DNA of 64,000 nucleotides from Nonlabens sp. Hel1_33_55 (GCF_900101765.1 NZ_LT627735.1:2697501-2761500), one strand, 5' to 3'; positions 1 to 10,600 are shown, counted from the first letter of the stretch. Numbers and translations are program-made. Notes: a model not told the origin generated them from the sequence alone.

Positions 1-1
1 T

Positions 2-82
2 ATTCAAACAGATTGTGCTAATTACAATGATGGTAATGGCAATCCTGGTGACGAAGATGATGGTGGTGAACTAGATATGTAA
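2..82 (+). CDS. C-terminal tail of a gene entering from the left edge
   Basis: The frame starting at base 2 is open to a TAA at 80-82, and the next gene starts 2 nt later. The 26 visible residues are rich in Asn, Gly, Asp and Glu (NPGDEDDGGELDM at the end). Such acidic, low-complexity tails are common at the ends of flavobacterial surface or membrane proteins, but nothing identifies the family. The tight spacing suggests it is co-transcribed with the downstream exonuclease gene. Confidence 0.45.
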   Translation: MQTDCANYNDGNGNPGDEDDGGELDM

Positions 83-84
83 CT

Positions 85-798
85 ATGATTCATAAGCTGA
101 CTCTTGAAAATATCCTTTTTCTGGATATTGAAACAGTTCCTCAACATGAAAATTTTGAGGACCTGAAACCTATAGATCAAGAGTTGTTTTCTCAAAAAAC
201 TCAATATCAACGCCGTGATGAATTCTCACCAGCAGAATTCTATGAGCGTGCAGGAATCTGGGCAGAATTCGGTAAAATCATTTGTATTTCTGTTGGATTC
301 TTTAGAGAATCATCATCTGGTAGAACCTTAAGAGTACACAGTTATAATGGCGATGAAAAGCAATTATTGATTGAATTTGCTCAAATGCTAGAAGAGCATT
401 TCTCAAGACGTGAGCATCTACTTTGCGGTCACAATGCAAAGGAATTTGATTTCCCCTTTATCGCCAGGCGCATGATTATCCATGGTTTGGAACTACCTGC
501 AAAGCTTAATCTATTTGGTAAGAAGCCATGGGAAATTCCACATCTTGATACGATGGAGTTGTGGAAATTTGGTGACTATAAGCATTATACAAGTTTGAAA
601 TTACTGACTCGTATTTTAGGAATAGAATCACCTAAAGATGATATAGATGGTTCACAGGTGAGAAATGTCTATTATAATGAAAAGGATGTAGAACGTATTA
701 CTCGCTATTGTGAACGTGATGTAATTGCTGTGGCGCAAGTAGTTCTCAAGTTACGTAATGAAAACCTATTGCAGGATGACCAGATCATCATCAAATAA
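85..798 (+). CDS. PolB-like 3'-5' exonuclease (DEDD superfamily)
   Basis: 237 aa. Carries the three motifs of DEDD exonucleases: FLDIETV near residue 12 (Exo I, DxE), LCGHNAKEFDFPFI near residue 113 (Exo II, NxxxFD) and YCERDVIAVAQV near residue 210 (Exo III). This matches the stand-alone predicted exonuclease family related to the proofreading domain of DNA polymerase B (PF10108). The role is probably trimming of DNA or RNA 3' ends in the cytoplasm; the substrate is unknown. No polymerase domain is attached. The end overlaps the start of the ABC ATPase gene, so the two are likely translated from one mRNA. Confidence 0.88.
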   Translation: MIHKLTLENILFLDIETVPQHENFEDLKPIDQELFSQKTQYQRRDEFSPAEFYERAGIWAEFGKIICISVGFFRESSSGRTLRVHSYNGDEKQLLIEFAQMLEEHFSRREHLLCGHNAKEFDFPFIARRMIIHGLELPAKLNLFGKKPWEIPHLDTMELWKFGDYKHYTSLKLLTRILGIESPKDDIDGSQVRNVYYNEKDVERITRYCERDVIAVAQVVLKLRNENLLQDDQIIIK

Positions 799-2470
799 TC
801 TTCAAATTGATGTGAAGGGCTTGAACCTTTCCTTCAAAAATGGCATTAGATATACTCAAGTATTGCATAATATCGACATCCAGCTTTACAAGAATGAAAT
901 TCTGGCGGTAGTTGGTGAATCGGGTAGCGGTAAGTCGGTTGCCAGTAAGATTTTGATGGGTTTGCTTGATAGTAAGCATATTAAGGTAGATGCAAAAAAG
1001 GCCATAGTTCTAGAGAAAGATGTTTTGGAGATGGAACGTGGTGAATGGTCACGCTTTCGCGGAAGCGAGATCTCCATGATCTTTCAAGAGCCCATGAGCT
1101 CGCTCAATCCCACGAAAACTTGTGGTGAACAAGTTGCTGAAATCTTAAAGATTCATACGCAACTTAACTCTAATCAGCGCAAACATAATGTCCTTGAGCT
1201 TTTCAATAAAGTAAAGCTCCCACAACCTGAGCTGACTTATCAAAAGTATCCTCATGAAATTAGTGGTGGTCAAATGCAACGTGTGATGATTGCGATGGCC
1301 GTCGCCTGCAAACCGAAGATCTTGATTGCAGATGAACCAACGACCGCGCTAGATGTTACGGTACAGAAAGAAATTATGCTACTGCTCAAATCGCTGCAGC
1401 AAGAATATGGATTGAGTATTCTTTTCATCTCTCACGATTTGTCGCTTGTAAGATCTATAGCAGATCGTATTATGGTGATGTATCAAGGCCGTATGGTAGA
1501 AACCAATGAAGCTCAATCACTATTTGATGATCCACAGGAACAATATACCAAAGCTCTTATTGCTGCCAGACCAGAAACAGATCGCAGATTAAAGAGACTG
1601 CCTACCATCAAGGATTTCATGGAAAAGCGTATCGTTGACAAGGTTGAATCCAATGCTCAAAGAAATGAGCGTCATTCAGCTTTATATGATAGCAAACCGA
1701 TATTGAAAGTAAATAACGTTGTCAAAGATTATGCTCTAAAGAAAAAACTCTTTCAAACCCAACAATATTATCGAGCAGTCGACGAGGTGAGTTTTGAACT
1801 TTATAAAGGAGAAAGTTTAGGTCTAGTTGGGGAAAGCGGTTGCGGTAAAAGTACGTTGGGTAACATGATTCTTGGATTGCTTCCCATAACCAGTGGCCAG
1901 ATTCTTATTGATGATCATGATATCAGTAAGATCTCGTCGAACGCTCTTAGAAAGTTGCGCAAAAAAATACAGATCATTTTTCAGGATCCTTTTGCCTCGC
2001 TTAACCCGCGTATTAGAATAGGCGATGCGATCATGGAACCCATGAAATGGCATGGTATAGGTAGCAGCGATAAAGACCGCAGACATCGCGTGGAAAAATT
2101 ACTGGAACGTGTAGGCCTAGAGGCTGGTTATTATAATCGTTATCCTCATGAGTTTAGTGGTGGACAACGTCAGCGCATTGGTATTGCTCGAGCAGTAGCC
2201 CTAGAACCAGAGTTGATTGTGTGTGATGAATCAGTGAGTGCTCTGGACATAAGCGTTCAGGCTCAGGTGCTCAATCTATTGAATGAGTTTAAGGAAGATC
2301 TGGGTTTCTCATACATCTTTATTTCTCATGACTTGAGCGTTGTCAAATATTTTTGCGACCGCGTTATTGTGATGAATAAAGGTAAAATTGAAGAAGAGAA
2401 TGAAGCTGATGAACTCTATTTGAATCCACAAAAAGAGTATACTAAAAAGCTGATTGACGCAATCCCTTAA
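776..2470 (+). CDS. Oligopeptide/dipeptide ABC transporter, two fused ATPase domains
   Basis: About 564 aa with two complete ABC ATPase cassettes in tandem, like YejF or a DppD-DppF fusion. First half: Walker A GESGSGKS, signature SGGQMQR, Walker B ILIADEP. Second half: GESGCGKS, SGGQRQR, LIVCDES. A short C-terminal region after each cassette resembles the oligopeptide-transport C-terminal extension. It should energise import of peptides, with permeases and binding protein encoded elsewhere. ATG at 776 overlaps the exonuclease gene by 23 nt; an in-frame ATG at 758 is the alternative. Walker B of the second half ends in DES where DEP is usual. Confidence 0.9.
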   Translation: MTRSSSNNLQIDVKGLNLSFKNGIRYTQVLHNIDIQLYKNEILAVVGESGSGKSVASKILMGLLDSKHIKVDAKKAIVLEKDVLEMERGEWSRFRGSEISMIFQEPMSSLNPTKTCGEQVAEILKIHTQLNSNQRKHNVLELFNKVKLPQPELTYQKYPHEISGGQMQRVMIAMAVACKPKILIADEPTTALDVTVQKEIMLLLKSLQQEYGLSILFISHDLSLVRSIADRIMVMYQGRMVETNEAQSLFDDPQEQYTKALIAARPETDRRLKRLPTIKDFMEKRIVDKVESNAQRNERHSALYDSKPILKVNNVVKDYALKKKLFQTQQYYRAVDEVSFELYKGESLGLVGESGCGKSTLGNMILGLLPITSGQILIDDHDISKISSNALRKLRKKIQIIFQDPFASLNPRIRIGDAIMEPMKWHGIGSSDKDRRHRVEKLLERVGLEAGYYNRYPHEFSGGQRQRIGIARAVALEPELIVCDESVSALDISVQAQVLNLLNEFKEDLGFSYIFISHDLSVVKYFCDRVIVMNKGKIEEENEADELYLNPQKEYTKKLIDAIP

Positions 2471-2491
2471 AATGAAATGAGCGCTAATAAA

Positions 2492-2530
2492 AAATCCCAT
2501 CCCGGTAAGGCCGAGATGGGATTTCATTTT
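2492..2530 (+). terminator. Rho-independent terminator after the ABC ATPase gene
   Basis: AAATCCCATC (2492-2501) pairs with GATGGGATTT (2514-2523), followed by a T-rich run. It lies 22 nt past the ABC gene stop. The remaining roughly 215 bases to 2746 hold no gene or recognisable signal. Confidence 0.7.
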
Positions 2531-2746
2531 GAAAGCAAAAATCTAAAACGTAAAAAACGTTCGTGACACAAGTTTACAAAGTCCTTTAATAAATCTGTAA
2601 GTAGATATAATGCTATTGGGTTTTTGAATTGATGCTTGCACGATGTTATTATTTGTATTAGACCTCTAATATCTTAAATAAATCCAAATAAACCTAGTTA
2701 AAGGCATAATAATTCGATGAAGTGCACATCTTTTCTTTATAATTTG

Positions 2747-3379
2747 TTAATTACTTTCAGCTGCTTCTCGTTGCTCTTCGGCTAAATGATCCAAATAAAG
2801 AATCCCATTGAGGTGATCAATCTCATGTTGAAATATCACTGCGGTAAAATCCTCCACCATTTCAACAACGTGTTCATTCTTCATGGTATCATATTCTACT
2901 AGAATCGCATAAGCTCGCGAGTTGAGCGTGTCGCGACGGTCAGGAATGGACAGACATCCTTCACGACATTCCTGTTTTTTCTTGGAGTATTGTTTAATCA
3001 CTGGATTCAAAATCACCTCAAAAGGAAATTCTGGCTTGTCAAAGCGTTGCACCCAGGCGATGCGCTTAAGAACTCCTACTTGCGGTGCCGCAATTCCAGC
3101 GCCCAGTGACATGCTATCCCTCACGGTGGCATACATACGATCGACCAGTCGCTGTAGCGTTTTGTCTTTGGGATCGACATCTACCGCGATACTATTCTGG
3201 CGCAATAGAAGGGAATCTGATTCTTTGGTAATTTTAAAAACCCGCATGGGTGCTGTTGCCTCATCACTCATGATGATCGCGTGTTGCGTATTTGAAAATT
3301 GGTTGGATTGTTGCGCTTTCGCGAAAGCGAAACTCACCAACATCATCACTGCAACGATATAAATTTTTGATTTCATCAT
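2747..3379 (-). CDS. Exported peptide deformylase paralogue
   Basis: 210 aa. All three peptide-deformylase motifs are intact: GAGIAAPQVG (GxGxAAxQ), EGCLSIP (metal-binding Cys) and QHEIDHLNG (HExDH), so the metal site looks functional. Unlike housekeeping Def, it begins with a signal peptide whose end, SFAFAKA before QQ (residues 16-22), is a good signal peptidase I site and is encoded by the 16-bp palindrome. It should therefore act in the periplasm or be secreted, where N-formyl peptides are not the normal substrate, so its physiological substrate is unclear. It starts 1 nt after the CocE-type hydrolase gene ends, and is presumably co-transcribed. Confidence 0.88.
   Translation of the reverse strand: MMKSKIYIVAVMMLVSFAFAKAQQSNQFSNTQHAIIMSDEATAPMRVFKITKESDSLLLRQNSIAVDVDPKDKTLQRLVDRMYATVRDSMSLGAGIAAPQVGVLKRIAWVQRFDKPEFPFEVILNPVIKQYSKKKQECREGCLSIPDRRDTLNSRAYAILVEYDTMKNEHVVEMVEDFTAVIFQHEIDHLNGILYLDHLAEEQREAAESN
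3314..3329. repeat. 16-bp palindrome, copy 1 (AFAKA frame)
   Basis: Perfect CGCTTTCGCGAAAGCG. Read on the minus strand it encodes the end of the signal peptide (AFAKA) of the exported deformylase. Confidence 0.97.
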
Positions 3380-3380
3380 T

Positions 3381-5291
3381 TTAGTTTTTAGGGCTGGAAT
3401 TCATAATCTCAAACTCTGGTCTCTTACCAACGCTTACCTCGCTAGAACCCAAGATTTTGACCGTTCCTTTAGTAAAATCTTCCTCGCTGGCTTCAAAAAT
3501 GTTGTCCACATACTTTTGTGGGTTTCTATCGATGTATGGAAACCAAGTGCTATGAATCTGGATCATGATGCGGTGGCCCGTTTTGAAGGTATGCAACACA
3601 TCCTGCAACGGAAAGTTAACCGATGTTTTTTGACCTTCTACAAAAGCCTCAGGCTTTGAAAAATCATTTCTGAATCTACCTCTAAAGGTTTCTGCCCTTA
3701 CAAGTTGTTGATAGCCTGCAAGCGTGATGTGGTCTGGAGTCTTTTCATCATTTTTCATATCGTCTGGATAGACGTCAATCACCTTGACAATAAAATCAGC
3801 ATCTGTAATGTCTTGTAGAATGACCTCAAGATTTGCCTGAATCTCGCCAGCAAGTCTCGTGTCATTTTCCAAAACATCAGTCTGGAAAGTGAGTACGTCT
3901 GGTCGTCTTGAAGCATGACGCTGGTCATCTGTCATGTACGCACGTGGCGTGAAGGTCACCGGTGTGATCTCGCTTCTAAACGGCACTGGATTCAAGGGAT
4001 CGCTCACATAATCAAAACTAGCATCCTCATCTGCCGCTTTATTCATTAGCAATTTACCGTTTTGACTAAATCCAAAAACGATCTGATCCTGCTTAGGTGG
4101 CCATACATCAAATTGTTCCCATTGCTTCAAACCTGTGTCAAACATGTAAGCTTCTGGAAGATTTGGGTTTGCTTTTCCTTTTAAATGATGCTCAAAAAAC
4201 GGTGTCTCAATATTACGCTGGTAAAAAGTTGAGATGCTATCGCCAAAAACGATATGGTTCACCATTTGCGTTCCAGTCTCTCTTGCCCAGTTGCCATGGC
4301 TCCATGGCCCCATAACGATGGTGTTGTTCTTGTTCTTTGGGTTGTTGCGTTCTACATTTTTATAGATGGTGAGTGGTCCATACAAATCCTCTGCATCAAA
4401 CCAGCCGCCTACAGTCATAACTGCATGGTTAACATCTTGAAAATGGTTGGTTATGGCGCGCTTTTGCCAGAACTCATCATAGTTAGGATGCTCTGTTACT
4501 TGCTTCCAGAATTCATTGTCTGGATAGATATTTTCAGTCACGTTTTTAAGTGGGCCTAAAGCCATGTTGTAGGCATAGGAATCTTTTGTATTTCCAGCCG
4601 CGTTCATGTTATCCCATTTATCAGTATACCAGCTTTCAGTTGTTGGACCTTCAGTTTGATGGCCAAAAACTGGGTAGGCCATCAAATAACTTTGAAGTGT
4701 GGCGCCCATGTGATGAAAGTCGTCAAAGAAAAAATCACCAATAGGTGCTTGAGGTGATGATGCCACTAACGCTGGGTGCGCATCTGGTAGCGCAGCGGCC
4801 GTGTAGAATCCTGGATAGGAAATTCCCCATTGGCCTACTTTTTTGTTGGTGTTTTTTAGATTCTTTACGAGCCAGTCAACCGTATCATACGTGTCAGAAC
4901 TCTCGTCGATATCGGTTGTATTCTTGACGTCGTTTCCAGGAATATTAGGAGTCATGTTATTGAAAGTTCCTTCACTCATCCAGCGACCACGCACATCTTG
5001 ATAAACAAAAATGTACCCATCTTCCATCATGAATTTATTGGGTCCCAATGAAGTTTTGAACTCATCCTCACCATAAGGCGCCACACTGTAACAGGTGCGT
5101 TGCATCATGATGGGATATTTCTTTGAAGTGTCTTTAGGTGCATAGATGACGGTGTACAATTTGGTACCATCACGCATGGGAATGTATTGCGAGGTTTTAG
5201 TGTAATTATCTTGTATGTAGGTGGATGAGGATTGCGCTTTCGCGAAAGCGAACCCAACGACCAACAGTATAGAAACAAATATGTTTTTCAT
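3381..5291 (-). CDS. Secreted CocE/NonD-type alpha/beta hydrolase (X-Pro acyl-peptidase family S15-like)
   Basis: 636 aa. Signal peptide with the palindrome-encoded end GFAFAKA before QSS. The hydrolase domain shows the nucleophile elbow GISYPGF near residue 158 and GGWFDAEDLYGP and GPWSHGNW segments that hold the Asp and His of the triad in CocE/glutaryl-7-ACA acylase proteins. A beta-sandwich C-terminal domain (VKVIDVYPDD, TFKTGHRIMIQIHSTWFPYIDRNP) completes the family layout. It likely hydrolyses acyl or alpha-amino ester/amide bonds in the periplasm. Usual family length is about 600-650 aa. It is followed by the deformylase gene on the same strand. Confidence 0.9.
   Translation of the reverse strand: MKNIFVSILLVVGFAFAKAQSSSTYIQDNYTKTSQYIPMRDGTKLYTVIYAPKDTSKKYPIMMQRTCYSVAPYGEDEFKTSLGPNKFMMEDGYIFVYQDVRGRWMSEGTFNNMTPNIPGNDVKNTTDIDESSDTYDTVDWLVKNLKNTNKKVGQWGISYPGFYTAAALPDAHPALVASSPQAPIGDFFFDDFHHMGATLQSYLMAYPVFGHQTEGPTTESWYTDKWDNMNAAGNTKDSYAYNMALGPLKNVTENIYPDNEFWKQVTEHPNYDEFWQKRAITNHFQDVNHAVMTVGGWFDAEDLYGPLTIYKNVERNNPKNKNNTIVMGPWSHGNWARETGTQMVNHIVFGDSISTFYQRNIETPFFEHHLKGKANPNLPEAYMFDTGLKQWEQFDVWPPKQDQIVFGFSQNGKLLMNKAADEDASFDYVSDPLNPVPFRSEITPVTFTPRAYMTDDQRHASRRPDVLTFQTDVLENDTRLAGEIQANLEVILQDITDADFIVKVIDVYPDDMKNDEKTPDHITLAGYQQLVRAETFRGRFRNDFSKPEAFVEGQKTSVNFPLQDVLHTFKTGHRIMIQIHSTWFPYIDRNPQKYVDNIFEASEEDFTKGTVKILGSSEVSVGKRPEFEIMNSSPKN
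5235..5250. repeat. 16-bp palindrome, copy 2 (AFAKA frame)
   Basis: Perfect copy. Encodes the signal-peptidase region of the CocE-type hydrolase on the minus strand. Confidence 0.97.
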
Positions 5292-5329
5292 AGTAATAAG
5301 TTATGCTTTAAAGATAGGCAATGCCTTAA

Positions 5330-5355
5330 AAAAGGCTTCCAATTTGGAAGCCTTT
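5330..5355 (-). terminator. Terminator after the M13 peptidase gene
   Basis: AAAAGGCTTCC and GGAAGCCTTTT form an 11-bp stem around AATT; on the minus strand a T run follows. It lies 8 nt past the M13 peptidase stop and separates that gene from the CocE-type hydrolase gene. Confidence 0.8.
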
Positions 5356-5363
5356 TGTAATAG

Positions 5364-7448
5364 TTACCAGATGATCACGCGATCTTCTGGTTTGACGTAC
5401 ATTCCATCACCTTCTTTGATATCAAAAGCCTCATAGAAAGCCTGTATGTTTTGAAGTGGTACATAACCACGATACATTCCTGGTGAGTGCACATCGCCCT
5501 TAATGCGTTGTTGTAGCGCCTCGTCACGCATCTTTGTGCGCCACACGGTTGCCCAGCTTATAAAAAACCGTTGTTCCTGCGTGTAGCCATCAATATCTTT
5601 TTCTGGTCTGCCCTTATCTTCCAACCACATTTCCAAGGCATCATAAGCGGCATTCACACCACCAAGATCACCAATATTCTCACCTAACGTGAATTTACCG
5701 TTGATAAATACTTCCGGCATCACTTCTATAGCGCTGTACTGATCTGCCAGATTAGTTCCCAATCCTTCAAATTTTGTATTGTCCTCATCTGTCCACCAGT
5801 TGGTCATGTTACCAGCGGCATCAAATCGAGCACCAGTATCGTCAAAACCATGAGAGATTTCATGTCCTATCACAGCGCCCATACCACCAAAGTTGATCGC
5901 AGCATCTGCATTGTAATCATAGAATGGCGGTTGTAGGATCGCAGCAGGGAAAACGATTTCGTTGTAATAAGGATTGTAGTAAGCGTTTACTGTTTGTGGT
6001 GACATGAACCACTCGCTTTTATCAACTGGCTCGCCTAAATTGTCTAGGTTGTCCTCACGATTCCATTGAATCACGGCCATCATATTGTCAAAAAGAGTAC
6101 CTCCTTTTTCAGGGCTGGTAATTTCCATGGCGCTATAGTCTTTCCATTTGTCTGGATATCCTATTTTGATGGTCATCCCATTGAGTTTGTCAATGGCCTT
6201 CTTTTTAGTATCAGCGCTCATCCAGTCCAGTGCATTGATACGTACTTCATAAGCTTTTTTGACATAGTCTATCATTTCAAGAGCCTTGTCTTTTGCTTCT
6301 TTAGGGAATTTCTCGTCCACATATAATTTACCTAAAGCTTCTCCAACGGTACCATTCACCACATCAAGCGCACGTTCTTCCATAGGTTCTTGTTCTACAG
6401 CACCACCCATGGTTTTGCTGTAAAAATCCCAATTTGCATCTTCCAGCGTTGTTGAAAGACTACCAGCCGCTTGATTAATCATGGTCCATTTGAGATAATC
6501 CTTGATTACTGCTAGATTTTTTTGTGCGATCATAGGTTGTATGGCCTTCAAATAACCTGGCTGAGAGACGATAATAGTATCAAAATCTTTGACACCTATC
6601 TCATCAAAATACGTTTTCCAATCCATCGCTGGAACTAGCTTTTTCAAGCTTTCTTTAGGCATAGGATTATAAGAAAGCAGCGGATTTCTACTTGCTACTT
6701 TATCAAGCATAGGTTTTGCTAGCTTACCTTCAAAGGACACTATGGAAGCTGCCTGCTTGCCAGCGGCAAGTTCATCTGTTCCTGTTAGTGTGAGCATACG
6801 TGCTACATGTCTTTCATATTCTTTGAGCTTCTGCTTGCTGTCCTCATCCTGCTCTACATAATATTCACGATCCATACCTAAACTACCAGTACCTAATTGA
6901 GCCACATTCATGTTGGTATCCTTAGCATCTGGACCTACATAGAAAGAAACTAATCCGTTCACTCCATAAGCAGAAAGATCTGCCAACAACTTAGGTAACT
7001 CATTGATGTTTTCTACGGCATCAATTTGATCTAAATAAGGAAGCAATGGCTGGTAGCCAGTCTTGTCGCGATTTTCTGTATCCATGATGGATTGAAAGAC
7101 GTAGACGGCTTTGGCTTGATCAGAAGATGGATCTAGATTCTCGTCATTTTCTGCTTTGTTTAGAATGGCAAGTACGTCAGCATCTGTGTCTTTTCTCAAC
7201 TTGTTGAAACCACCCCAAACGGTCTGGTCTGCAGGAATTTCTGTAGAGTCCACCCAGGTTCCATTTACGTATCTGTAAAAGTCATTTTTAGGACTAACGA
7301 GTGTATCCATGGCGGTGAAATCGATGCCTGGATAGGAATTTGCTTCTGCGATTTCGGTTTCTTGTTCTTCCTTGCATGAAGCTAAACTGATTACTATAGC
7401 TAGGATCACCATCGATCTCATAGCACTCCAATGGTTTTTCATTGTCAT
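5364..7448 (-). CDS. M13 family zinc metallopeptidase lipoprotein (PepO/neprilysin-like)
   Basis: 694 aa from ATG 7448 (ATG 7442 also possible). The N-terminus is a lipoprotein signal with lipobox SLASC, so the enzyme is probably anchored facing the periplasm or outside. The thermolysin-type zinc site VIGHEISHGFDD (about residues 524-535) and the downstream GENIGDLGG segment that supplies the third zinc ligand are intact, as are the NAYYNP and FPAAILQPPFYD substrate-cleft motifs of M13 enzymes. The family cleaves short peptides. The open frame extends upstream to 7580 through palindrome copy 3, but that extension lacks secretion logic and I treat it as leader. Confidence 0.93.
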   Translation of the reverse strand: MTMKNHWSAMRSMVILAIVISLASCKEEQETEIAEANSYPGIDFTAMDTLVSPKNDFYRYVNGTWVDSTEIPADQTVWGGFNKLRKDTDADVLAILNKAENDENLDPSSDQAKAVYVFQSIMDTENRDKTGYQPLLPYLDQIDAVENINELPKLLADLSAYGVNGLVSFYVGPDAKDTNMNVAQLGTGSLGMDREYYVEQDEDSKQKLKEYERHVARMLTLTGTDELAAGKQAASIVSFEGKLAKPMLDKVASRNPLLSYNPMPKESLKKLVPAMDWKTYFDEIGVKDFDTIIVSQPGYLKAIQPMIAQKNLAVIKDYLKWTMINQAAGSLSTTLEDANWDFYSKTMGGAVEQEPMEERALDVVNGTVGEALGKLYVDEKFPKEAKDKALEMIDYVKKAYEVRINALDWMSADTKKKAIDKLNGMTIKIGYPDKWKDYSAMEITSPEKGGTLFDNMMAVIQWNREDNLDNLGEPVDKSEWFMSPQTVNAYYNPYYNEIVFPAAILQPPFYDYNADAAINFGGMGAVIGHEISHGFDDTGARFDAAGNMTNWWTDEDNTKFEGLGTNLADQYSAIEVMPEVFINGKFTLGENIGDLGGVNAAYDALEMWLEDKGRPEKDIDGYTQEQRFFISWATVWRTKMRDEALQQRIKGDVHSPGMYRGYVPLQNIQAFYEAFDIKEGDGMYVKPEDRVIIW

Positions 7449-7547
7449 GATTTTTAGGGTAATAAATGTAATGTGTTTTGAAAAATTGTAAGCACAATAT
7501 ATAAACGATTTAACTATCTGAATATTTTTCAAGTTGGTGGAGAATTC

Positions 7548-7563
7548 CGCTTTCGCGAAAGCG
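7548..7563. repeat. 16-bp palindrome, copy 3 (intergenic)
   Basis: Perfect copy, 100 bp upstream of the M13 peptidase start and just downstream of the BNR-gene terminator in the opposite reading direction. Confidence 0.97.
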
Positions 7564-7585
7564 TACCACTTCAAAAACATATTGC

Positions 7586-7618
7586 AAATAAAAAGGGCTT
7601 TCTAACAAGAAAGCCCTT
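7586..7618 (-). terminator. Terminator after the BNR-repeat protein gene
   Basis: AAGGGCTTTCT (7593-7603) pairs perfectly with AGAAAGCCCTT (7608-7618), with a T run on the minus strand. Lies 26 nt past the stop of the T9SS protein gene. Confidence 0.85.
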
Positions 7619-7643
7619 CATTGTAGAGTAAAACAAATGTGTT

Positions 7644-10600
7644 CTAACGCACAAGTAATTTTTGTGTTGTTGTATCGCCGCTTGAAGATATGGTCAAAAA
7701 GTATAGTCCCGAAGCAAAACCAGTAAGATCAAGAATTTCCTTTTTGTTATTGATAAGAGAGGATTGCATGATTTGCTTACCTGTAATATCTGACACCTGA
7801 TAATCGTATTCTGTATCCATTTTCCAATCGATGTTGAAGACACCATTTGACGGGTTAGGATATACCGTGTATAGCAATTCCTTAGGTGTATTTGAAGAAG
7901 CTGTTTTTCCTGTTATCTGTACGTTATCCAATACGACACCTTCTTGATTTATGGACTGGTCAGAGTGAAATACAAATCTAAAGACAACGCTAGCTTGACC
8001 TGCAAGATTATCGAGTGACGTACTGTAAGTAGTCATCTGGCTATTAGTTCCTGTCCATTGTCCACCTTGACAGCTAAAACAGTTGTTACCTTGATCTGAC
8101 TTGTCAGAATTGTACCAGTTGGAATCATTTGCATTACCTAATAGATTCCAGTTGCTACCATTATCTGTAGAGTACTGAATGTAGAATATGTCCCAATCCT
8201 GCTCTAGGTCAAAAGCCATATCAAATTTAAATTCTGCAGTGTCAACGTTTGCTAGGTCGTAGCATCCTGTATAGAGGTACGCTTGGGTCAGGTCTGTGTA
8301 GTTACCATTAAGGTTTGTTCCATAAACTTGCTTGCCGCTTGCTGCTGCATTCAATAACAAACCTTGAGGTACACCACGTTCCCATAAAACATTGCTGCTC
8401 TTGTCATTCAAAGTAACCATTGTTTCATCTTGCTCAAAACCATAGTTCTGATTGAGGTTAGCAGAATTATTCTGCACAATAGTCAATGTTTTGAAGTTAT
8501 TGCTTAGAAATTCATCCTTTGCAGCTGCAACTTCTAATCTCAAAGCATAAGAACCAGGTTCTAGGTTGAGGTCATCAATAGTTAAATAGGTTTGTTCCTG
8601 CGCATCGATTTCCAAACTATAGTCGCGTGTAACTTTATTGCCACCGTTGATCCAGTAACTAATAGTTACTTCATTGATAGGATTTATTCCTGTATTTTCT
8701 AACAATACCTCAACGCTGTTGCTGCCACAATCAATAGAACCACCAGTATTAGTAACTGATTTCATGCTTATGTCATCCATAGGCTGCACAAATTCTACAG
8801 TAGTCTGCCATACACCGCGACCATAAGTACCAGCAGTCATAATCATGTCAACTGGATTAATTTCTATATCGCGAACATTTACATTAGGTAGATTGTTAGA
8901 AAATTTGACCCATGTTTTGTTGTTATCTAGATATTTGAAAATACCAACCGTAGTACCTAAGAATAAGGCATTATCTGCACTGTTTGCAAGGTGAGCCAAT
9001 GTGTTCTTTCCAAGTTGTGGCAAGTTAGAAGTGATATCGATAAATTCAGCTCCCATATCATTACTCATCATCACTTTACCATAAGCAGATCCAGTTGCGA
9101 TATAGACAATGTTATTATTGTTATTATTTACTTCAATGGCAGTGATTTCTCCAGGAAGTTCTTTGATCCATGTGAATTCTTTACCAGCATCTGTACTTCT
9201 AAATAACTGCTCATCGACAGCAACATACATGATGTTTTCATTAATTGGATCAATTTCCAAAATATCAATATTGCCAGTAAAACTTGATGATACCGCAGTA
9301 AAATTATCACCATCTACTTTATACAATTTATTGTAACCCGCATAGATGTCACCGGTACTAGTAGTTTGAAGTGGTGTGATCCAGTTACCCATTGATGGTC
9401 CATCGATTTTCTTTTGCATGGATCCAGCATCATTTGTAATGTATAATCCTAAGCCAAATTGTGTAAAGCTGTAACGAACATCTGAGTTATTAGGATCAAT
9501 TCCAGATTCCATACCATCAGCACCGTGAAAATTTTTCCAGGTGTTCCCGCTACGTGTAAATCCTCCATTATCCTGCAATCCACCAGTGATATTACTACTG
9601 GAATTGGAACCAACAGCGATGCGATAAAACTGACCTATTTGAAGACCACTAGTCAAGTCAGTAAATGAAGTTGCCTCATTACTACTTCTATAAATACCAC
9701 CATCAGAAAGAACGAATAATTCACCATCGAATTCTCTTATTTGGTGAATGTCAGCGTGCGTATACGTAGGCGATTCTGGATTGTTCCAGGTGTTCACACG
9801 AGTGAAATCACTACCACCATTGGTAGATTTCCAAACATTAAGAGCACCTGTATAAATTACATCTGCATCTGTTTGTGATACTTCAAGGGCTAAATTGTAC
9901 CAACCTTGTTTGTTTTCTAAAATATCAACTCCAGCATCTCTTTTTTCAAAAGAAGTACCAGCATCTGTAGACCTGTAAACTCCCATCAGGCTATTCTCAG
10001 TATTTACTGCAAGAAGATAAACTACATTAGCATCTGCTTTTGAAACACCTATTACCATACGAGTAATACCAGACGGTAAGCCTTGTTTTATTTCTCTAAA
10101 AGTTTCTCCTGCATCCTCTGATTTGTAAAAGGACTTAGAAGTAGCTAGATAAATTATACTGGAATCTTCTGTGTTGATCTTGATATCCTTTACGTTACCA
10201 TTAAAAGTTCTTTTAATAGTCATTCCTGCATTCATGGACTTATAAAAACCCATGTTTGATGAAACGTAAACCGTATTGCTATTAGAAGGATCTAAGTAAA
10301 TCTCGCTGATGTTTGCGCCTGGATCATTGAATGTAAGAGCGGTTTCAGTAAAGCTTGCTCCACCATTAGTGGATTTAAGCATTCCTATACTTGAGGAATC
10401 ACCTGCATCATCATCACCAGTTCCTATATAAACTACATTTGAATTGTTAGAATCGATTGCGATCGCACTAACGCCTATCTGTGAAAGAAAATCAGTTAGT
10501 GGTGTCCAGCTTTGACCAGCAGTAGTGGATTTCCACAAGCCGCCAGATGGTGCACCTACGTAATACGTATTCGTATTATTAGGATCAACTGCTACCGTGT

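Noticed and set aside
1052..1067. Match to the palindrome (15/16) in the ABC ATPase gene
   Set aside because: It encodes RFRGSEISMIFQEP, the normal start of the Q-loop region in this family; probably coincidence, though codon choice may be biased.
2922..3362. 146-codon open frame opposite the deformylase gene
   Set aside because: It mirrors the coding pattern of the deformylase on the other strand and lacks any recognisable domain.
7448..7580. N-terminal extension of the M13 peptidase through palindrome copy 3
   Set aside because: The lipoprotein signal begins at ATG 7448/7442; the upstream part would bury it and has no matching function.
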